The translations under genes were made by a program, and so were the position numbers. This document shows, piece by piece, positions 59,772-64,000 of a stretch of DNA of 64,000 nucleotides (the first letter of the stretch is position 1; every line of letters begins with the position of its first letter). The stretch is taken from positions 2,059,658 to 2,123,657 of the forward strand of contig NZ_CP028897.1 in the NCBI RefSeq assembly GCF_003072645.1. Direction: 5' to 3'. Below the pieces are notes generated by a model. That model searched no databases. It was not told where the DNA came from and saw only the letters and a list, made by a program, of their open reading frames with translations. The stretch comes from Dongshaea marina (GTDB lineage: Bacteria; Pseudomonadota; Gammaproteobacteria; Enterobacterales; Aeromonadaceae).

Positions 59772-60124
59772 ATTCTACCCCTAATCTATTCAAGTTGTGC
59801 CGCCTGTACTCGGCGCGTATCTAGATTGCAATGGATGTTGTTGTGTTGGATCTGAAACCGCTATGGCGATGTCTAATTGCTTTGGCGTGGACTCCGCCAG
59901 CGGGATAAGTAGCCAGGAATATAGAGGAGAGTCGGAGTTGGGGTAAGCCCCCTTTGAATCCCTTTGCGTGATGCCATTCAACTTCTCTGATATCCCTTTC
60001 ATTCGATTGTAACGACATGCCCTCGTTCGTTACGTATTATGTTACCGTTTTTGCCACGAATCGCTTGAGTTGTCAAAGGGATAGGTGGCTAAAGTTCAGT
60101 ATTCGTAATCATCATCTCATATTT
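59772..60124. promoter_or_regulatory. Upstream region of yeaG
   Basis: 353 bases between the yeaG start and the end of ogt, on whose far side nothing else is encoded. It should hold the yeaG promoter. An inverted repeat GTAACGA (60009-60015) / TCGTTAC (60027-60033) is the most notable element; a third related GTTAC follows at 60041. I looked for a -24/-12 sigma-54 pair on the minus strand and found only a poor match (GGCAC-AACTTG near 59795). Two 65-70 codon frames here are not protein-like. Confidence 0.45.
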
Positions 60125-60613
60125 TTAACCTGATGACTGCATAAAATTTTTCTCGTGAGCCAATAGCCAGATCTTTCTATCCAGGCCTCCGCCATAGCCC
60201 ACCAACTGGCCACTGCGACCAATCACCCGATGGCAGGGAATGATGATACTCAGGGGGTTATGGTGATTCGCCTGACCAACCGCCCGGGCGGCTTTTGGCG
60301 AGCCGATCTGCTCTGCCTGTTCAGAGTAACAGCGGGTTTCACCATAGGGAATGGTCTGTAGGGCGCGCCAGCATTTTTGACGAAACTCGGTTCCATCATC
60401 AATCGACAGAGGCACAGAGAACTGCTGTAACCGCCCTGCAAAATAGGCGGTCAGCTGTTCGCCGGCCTCTCTTAACACAGGCGTATCACAAGGGGAGGCG
60501 ACAGGCTCAGGGGTGAAGCTGACCCGGAGCAGAGCATGCTGATTGGCCTCCAGGGTTAACCAACCGATAGGCGTTTCAATTGAGCACTGATTTAGCGATG
60601 ATAGTGGTGTCAT
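60125..60613 (-). CDS. ogt: Methylated-DNA--protein-cysteine methyltransferase
   Basis: DNA repair protein that transfers alkyl groups from O6-alkylguanine to its own Cys; 162 residues (E. coli Ogt, 171). Active site IIPCHRVIGRSGQLVGYGGGLDRKIWLL; helix-turn-helix segment FRQKCWRALQTIPYGETRCYSEQAEQIGSPKAARAVGQANHHNPL. The short N-terminal domain (TPIGWLTLEANQHALLRVSF) is that of the constitutive Ogt rather than the long Ada protein. Divergent from the SDR gene. Confidence 0.94.
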   Translation of the reverse strand: MTPLSSLNQCSIETPIGWLTLEANQHALLRVSFTPEPVASPCDTPVLREAGEQLTAYFAGRLQQFSVPLSIDDGTEFRQKCWRALQTIPYGETRCYSEQAEQIGSPKAARAVGQANHHNPLSIIIPCHRVIGRSGQLVGYGGGLDRKIWLLAHEKNFMQSSG

Positions 60614-60685
60614 AGATAGCTCGTTATCAAATCGGTGAAGTGCATCATGATAACGGGACTCACAGAGGATGAATAGGGAGGAGTG

Positions 60686-61405
60686 ATGAAGCAGCAGGCA
60701 TTAGTAACGGGGGCCAGCCGGGGGATAGGTTTAGCGGTTGCCGAGTATCTGGCGGGGCAGGGGTATGATCTGCTGCTGGTAGCTAAACATTTCGAACCGG
60801 TAGAGGCCCTCAGGCAGAGATTACAGGCCCGCTATGGAGCCCAGAATTTCCGTGCTTTTGCCGTTGATCTGGCGGATGTCGACCACCTCGAATTGCGACT
60901 GGATGAGATCCTCAGTGACAGCCCACCGATAGATCTGCTGTTTAATTGTGCCGGTGTTCTGGTCGCAGGCTCTATGGAGCTTGAGAGTGTGCAGCTGATG
61001 CAGATGCTACAGCTCAACACCGCGAGTAGTATCCTGGTTGCCAACCGGGTGGCACAGCAGATGAAGCACCGGCAGCGTGGCTACATCTTCAATGTGTCCA
61101 GTCTGGCGGGGGTACTGGGGGTATCCAAAATCGCTGGCTATGCGGCCTCTAAGGCGGCGCTACTCAACTATTCCCGGAGCTTGTTCAAAGAGCTGTTGCC
61201 CCACGATGTCCGGGTTACCTGTCTGTGCCCCAGTGTGGTCAATACCGACATGACAGATGATGGGCGGATGGATAATGAGAGCAAAATTCAAGTCTCTGAC
61301 CTGGTTAAATCCGTCGACTACCTGCTCTCTTTGGGGGATGCTGCGCGGGTAGAGCGCTTGGATATCTACTGCAAGCCGATCGCCCTGCGGGATTTTCCGA
61401 GCTAG
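60686..61405 (+). CDS. Short-chain dehydrogenase/reductase
   Basis: NAD(P)-dependent SDR of 239 residues. Cofactor motif TGASRGIGLAVAEYL at residues 7-21, NCAGVL (about 89-94), catalytic Ser in NVSSLAGV, Tyr-x3-Lys in YAASKAALLNY, and PSVVNTDMT after the active site. The substrate is unknown; the sequence falls in the classical SDR group. Start: ATG at 60686 behind GGGAGGAG, rather than the adjacent GTG at 60683. No operon partner is evident. Confidence 0.9.
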   Translation: MKQQALVTGASRGIGLAVAEYLAGQGYDLLLVAKHFEPVEALRQRLQARYGAQNFRAFAVDLADVDHLELRLDEILSDSPPIDLLFNCAGVLVAGSMELESVQLMQMLQLNTASSILVANRVAQQMKHRQRGYIFNVSSLAGVLGVSKIAGYAASKAALLNYSRSLFKELLPHDVRVTCLCPSVVNTDMTDDGRMDNESKIQVSDLVKSVDYLLSLGDAARVERLDIYCKPIALRDFPS

Positions 61406-61615
61406 CTCAATCGGTTCCCGTATTACTCTCATCCTATCCTGAGTTGTGGACTATTTTGGCGTCAGGCAGAGAATCTGTCATTGGTGATGAGGGTTCATTT
61501 CATTGACCCCCTCAGTGTCCAAAGCACCTTTTCACATCTATAGGGTGTTAGGCTGGGAGAGGTGTGTAGGAGTGGCTATCCTTGAAGTAGCCCTGCCAGC
61601 AATAGGAGGGGGGAT

Positions 61616-62392
61616 GTGTCTGGCTGTGATAGGGTTGGCTTTCGGCGACTTACTGTATTTCTGGGTGCCCTGGTTTTACTGATCGGTTCCGGGACCGGCT
61701 GGGCTGGTGCCCGCTGCGTCCTCAACATGGGATGGGAGCCCTATCAGTACCAGGAGGATAGCCACCTGACGGGGTTCGATATTGAGTTGATGCGGCTCGC
61801 AGCAACAGATATGGGCTGTGAACTGAAGCTTCACCAGCGCCCCTGGCAGCGCGGGATCCACGAAGCCAGGGTTGGAGTACAGGATCTGGTGGCCGGAGCC
61901 TCTATGACCGAAGAGCGTCAACGTTGGTTTTACTATTCGGCTCCCTACCGGACAGAGACCATGGCGCTGTTTGTGATGAAGGGGACCTCCGATCTCTACA
62001 GCTTCAGCCAGCTCCGAGACATTGTGGACAGTCAGTTCCGATTAGGAATCAACCGTGGGGTCTATTATGGAAAGGCTTTTGAAAAGGCTCGTCAGGAGCT
62101 CATCGACAACGGCAGGCTCTCGGTCTATAACACGGAGCAGCAAAAATATAAGATGTTTATGTCCGGTAGAATCGATGGTTTCCTGGGGGGGCAGGCTTCG
62201 ATCAAGGCTCTGGTGAAGAATTATCTCGATGATGTGGAGATCTACCCTCTGAAGATCACCACCTCAGATCAATACATTCTATTCAGTAAAGTGTCGACAA
62301 CTCCCGGGCAGGTTGCACGCTTTAACCAAAGCCTTGCCAAACTCAAACGAAGTGGTGCATATCAGAAGTTGGTCGAACGGTTTTTGCAGTGA
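61616..62392 (+). CDS. SBP_bac_3-type periplasmic solute-binding-like protein
   Basis: Protein of 258 residues with an N-terminal signal peptide (RRLTVFLGALVLLIGSGTGWAGA; cut likely after AGA). The mature part follows the amino-acid-binding-protein fold: CVLNMGWEPYQYQEDSHLTGFDIELMRLAATDMGC, then QRPWQRGIHEARVGVQDLVAGASMTEERQRWFYYSAPY, and the RIDGFLGGQAS and YILFSKVST segments. It lacks an adjacent ABC permease/ATPase. The start is GTG at 61616, 6 bases after GGAGG; an overlapping ATG at 61614 is in another frame and soon stops. Such orphan proteins may be sensory or chemotaxis-related rather than transport components. Confidence 0.85.
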   Translation: MSGCDRVGFRRLTVFLGALVLLIGSGTGWAGARCVLNMGWEPYQYQEDSHLTGFDIELMRLAATDMGCELKLHQRPWQRGIHEARVGVQDLVAGASMTEERQRWFYYSAPYRTETMALFVMKGTSDLYSFSQLRDIVDSQFRLGINRGVYYGKAFEKARQELIDNGRLSVYNTEQQKYKMFMSGRIDGFLGGQASIKALVKNYLDDVEIYPLKITTSDQYILFSKVSTTPGQVARFNQSLAKLKRSGAYQKLVERFLQ

Positions 62393-62564
62393 AGTTGTGC
62401 CGCAGATGCACCGAGTTATCACAAGTGGTGGATGGACTGTTCAAAAAGTTTTCAGCTTGGGGCTGTTTCAGGCTCTGATGAGCCCGATTCCTCTGAGTTG
62501 TTTGATTTGAATCAATAGCTGTGTCAGCTTAAGGGTTTTCGTCTGTAACAGAGAATCGATAACA

Positions 62565-64000
62565 ATGACAGCACCCCAACCCCAAACAAAATACCGCAAG
62601 GATTATCAGCCCCCCCAGTTTCTCATCGACAGCATAGATCTTGATTTTCAGCTGGATGATACCCAAACCCGGGTCAGCGCCGTCAGCCGGGTACGGCGCA
62701 ATGGTGAGCATCAGCAGCCGCTGGTTTTGGATGGTCAGGGGTTGGAGCTGGCGGAAGTTTTGCTCAATGGGCAGAGCTTTACCGAGTATCAGCTCAAACC
62801 GGATCAACTGGAACTGAGCTCCCTCCCGGATGAGTTTGAGCTAACCATTACCACCATCATTGACCCTCTGAATAACAGTGCTCTCGAGGGACTGTATAAG
62901 TCCGGCGAGGCGTTCTGTACCCAGTGTGAGGCCGAAGGGTTTCGCCGCATCACCTATTTTCTGGACCGGCCCGATATCCTGAGTCGCTACCGGGTTCGGA
63001 TCACCGCAGACAAGACACTCTATCCGGCGCTGCTGTCCAATGGTAACCGAATTGATAGTGGTGAGCTTGCCGATGGGAAGCACTGGGTACAGTGGGAAGA
63101 TCCCTTTCCCAAGCCAAGTTATCTTTTTGCGCTCGTGGCCGGGGATTTTGATCTGCTCGAAGATAGCTTTAGTACCCGCTCCGGGCGAAAGGTTGCCCTT
63201 GAGATCTATGTGGATAAGGGAAACCGGGATCGAGCGTTTCATGCGATGGAGAGCCTCAAAAAATCGATGCGCTGGGATGAGGAGCGCTTTGATCTCGAAT
63301 ACGATCTGGATATCTACATGATAGTCGCGGTCGATTTTTTCAACATGGGGGCGATGGAGAATAAGGGGCTCAATGTCTTTAACTCCAAGTTTGTGCTGGC
63401 CAATGCCAAGACGGCGACCGATAACGACTACCACGGCATTGAGCGGGTGATTGCCCATGAGTATTTTCATAACTGGACCGGTAACCGGGTTACCTGTCGA
63501 GACTGGTTCCAGCTTAGCCTCAAAGAGGGGCTGACGGTATTTCGAGATCAGGAGTTCAGCTCAGATGTAGGATCAAGGGCCTATAACCGAATTCTCAATG
63601 TGCGGTTGATGCGCAGCCGCCAGTTTGCGGAGGATGCCAGCCCAATGGCTCACCCGATCCGTCCCGATGCGGTCATTGAGATGAGTAACTTCTATACGGT
63701 GACCGTGTATGAGAAGGGCTCTGAGGTGATCCGCATGATGCACACCCTGCTTGGGGAGGAGAATTTCCAGGCGGGGATGAGACTCTATTTTGAGCGGTTC
63801 GACGGCCAGGCGGTCACCTGTGATGATTTTGTTCAGGCAATGCAGGATGCCTCCGGAATCGATCTAGGTCAGTTTAGCCGCTGGTATAGCCAGTCCGGAA
63901 CCCCGGTGCTGACGGTGCGCGACAGCTATGATGAGGCAAGCGGGGTCTATCGTCTGCACATAGCTCAACACACCCCTGCGACCCAGGATCAGAGCGATAA
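62565..64000 (+). CDS. pepN: Aminopeptidase N (5' part; runs off the window)
   Basis: M1-family alanyl aminopeptidase; the first 478 codons are visible and the frame is open to the end of the window. N-terminus MTAPQPQTKYRKDYQPPQF, the exopeptidase motif GAMENKGLNVFN, zinc site HEYFHNWTGNRVTCRDWFQLSLKEGLT with the third ligand Glu, and FYTVTVYEKGSEVIRMMHTLLGEENF match E. coli PepN throughout. No frameshift is seen. E. coli PepN is 870 residues, so roughly half is missing beyond the window. Confidence 0.95.
   Translation, partial: MTAPQPQTKYRKDYQPPQFLIDSIDLDFQLDDTQTRVSAVSRVRRNGEHQQPLVLDGQGLELAEVLLNGQSFTEYQLKPDQLELSSLPDEFELTITTIIDPLNNSALEGLYKSGEAFCTQCEAEGFRRITYFLDRPDILSRYRVRITADKTLYPALLSNGNRIDSGELADGKHWVQWEDPFPKPSYLFALVAGDFDLLEDSFSTRSGRKVALEIYVDKGNRDRAFHAMESLKKSMRWDEERFDLEYDLDIYMIVAVDFFNMGAMENKGLNVFNSKFVLANAKTATDNDYHGIERVIAHEYFHNWTGNRVTCRDWFQLSLKEGLTVFRDQEFSSDVGSRAYNRILNVRLMRSRQFAEDASPMAHPIRPDAVIEMSNFYTVTVYEKGSEVIRMMHTLLGEENFQAGMRLYFERFDGQAVTCDDFVQAMQDASGIDLGQFSRWYSQSGTPVLTVRDSYDEASGVYRLHIAQHTPATQDQSD

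Noticed and set aside
59772-60124. A sigma-54 promoter of yeaG
   Set aside because: The best candidate, GGCACAACTTGAAT on the minus strand near 59795, lacks the -12 GC at correct spacing.
62529-63470. Long minus-strand frames opposite pepN
   Set aside because: They are shadows of the strongly conserved aminopeptidase N reading frame on the plus strand.

Overview
The window comes from a gammaproteobacterium. The orders gltA / sdhCDAB-sucABCD, fadR-nhaB, yeaG-yeaH-ycgB, proQ-prc and the E. coli-type ygfM-xdhD-guaD purine block all fit, and the proteins read as close relatives of enterobacterial, Vibrio and Aeromonas families. NhaB and a giant type-I-secreted adhesin would suit a marine or brackish facultative anaerobe. 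I cannot name the genus from sequence alone. No rRNA, tRNA, CRISPR array, insertion sequence or prophage was seen.

Layout. 1-10.4 kb is a purine-catabolism island: the tail of a xanthine-dehydrogenase-type molybdenum subunit, its [2Fe-2S] and FAD subunits, an AzgA/GhxP-type purine permease, the YgfM/XdhD second molybdenum hydroxylase, guanine deaminase, and a YgeV-like sigma-54 activator that probably controls it. 10.5-14.9 kb holds proQ, prc, a membrane protein and a TerC-family protein. 15.0-19.4 kb (minus strand) holds signalling and small genes: PAS protein, response regulator-CheC fusion, LMW tyrosine phosphatase, orphan histidine kinase. 19.4-23.3 kb holds a CysB-like regulator facing sdaA and an sdaC-like serine transporter, a serine-catabolism pair. 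After a 1.2 kb gene-poor gap come fbp and the TCA block: gltA on the minus strand, divergent from sdhCDAB-sucABCD (27.4-36.9 kb). 37-49.7 kb holds a small solute-binding-like protein and an adhesin of about 3,826 residues. 49.7-64 kb holds a DUF3179 protein, dsbB, nhaB, fadR, the ycgB-yeaH-yeaG stress block, ogt, an SDR, a second solute-binding-like protein and the first part of pepN.

Most important caveat: at least 14 single-base frameshifts interrupt otherwise well-conserved genes, including two in sucA and two in terC. Every one is repaired by adding one base to a short homopolymer, mostly G/C runs. This looks like uncorrected sequencing error rather than gene decay, so these loci are annotated as single genes with the break noted.

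The features most worth a second look are the adhesin (two vWA domains, several repeat families, an RTX-like insert, an altered LapG-site region), the XdhD protein whose iron-sulfur domain has lost all its ligand cysteines, the response regulator-CheC fusion, a cysteine cluster in the YgeV-like regulator, and a near-palindromic FadR box upstream of fadR.
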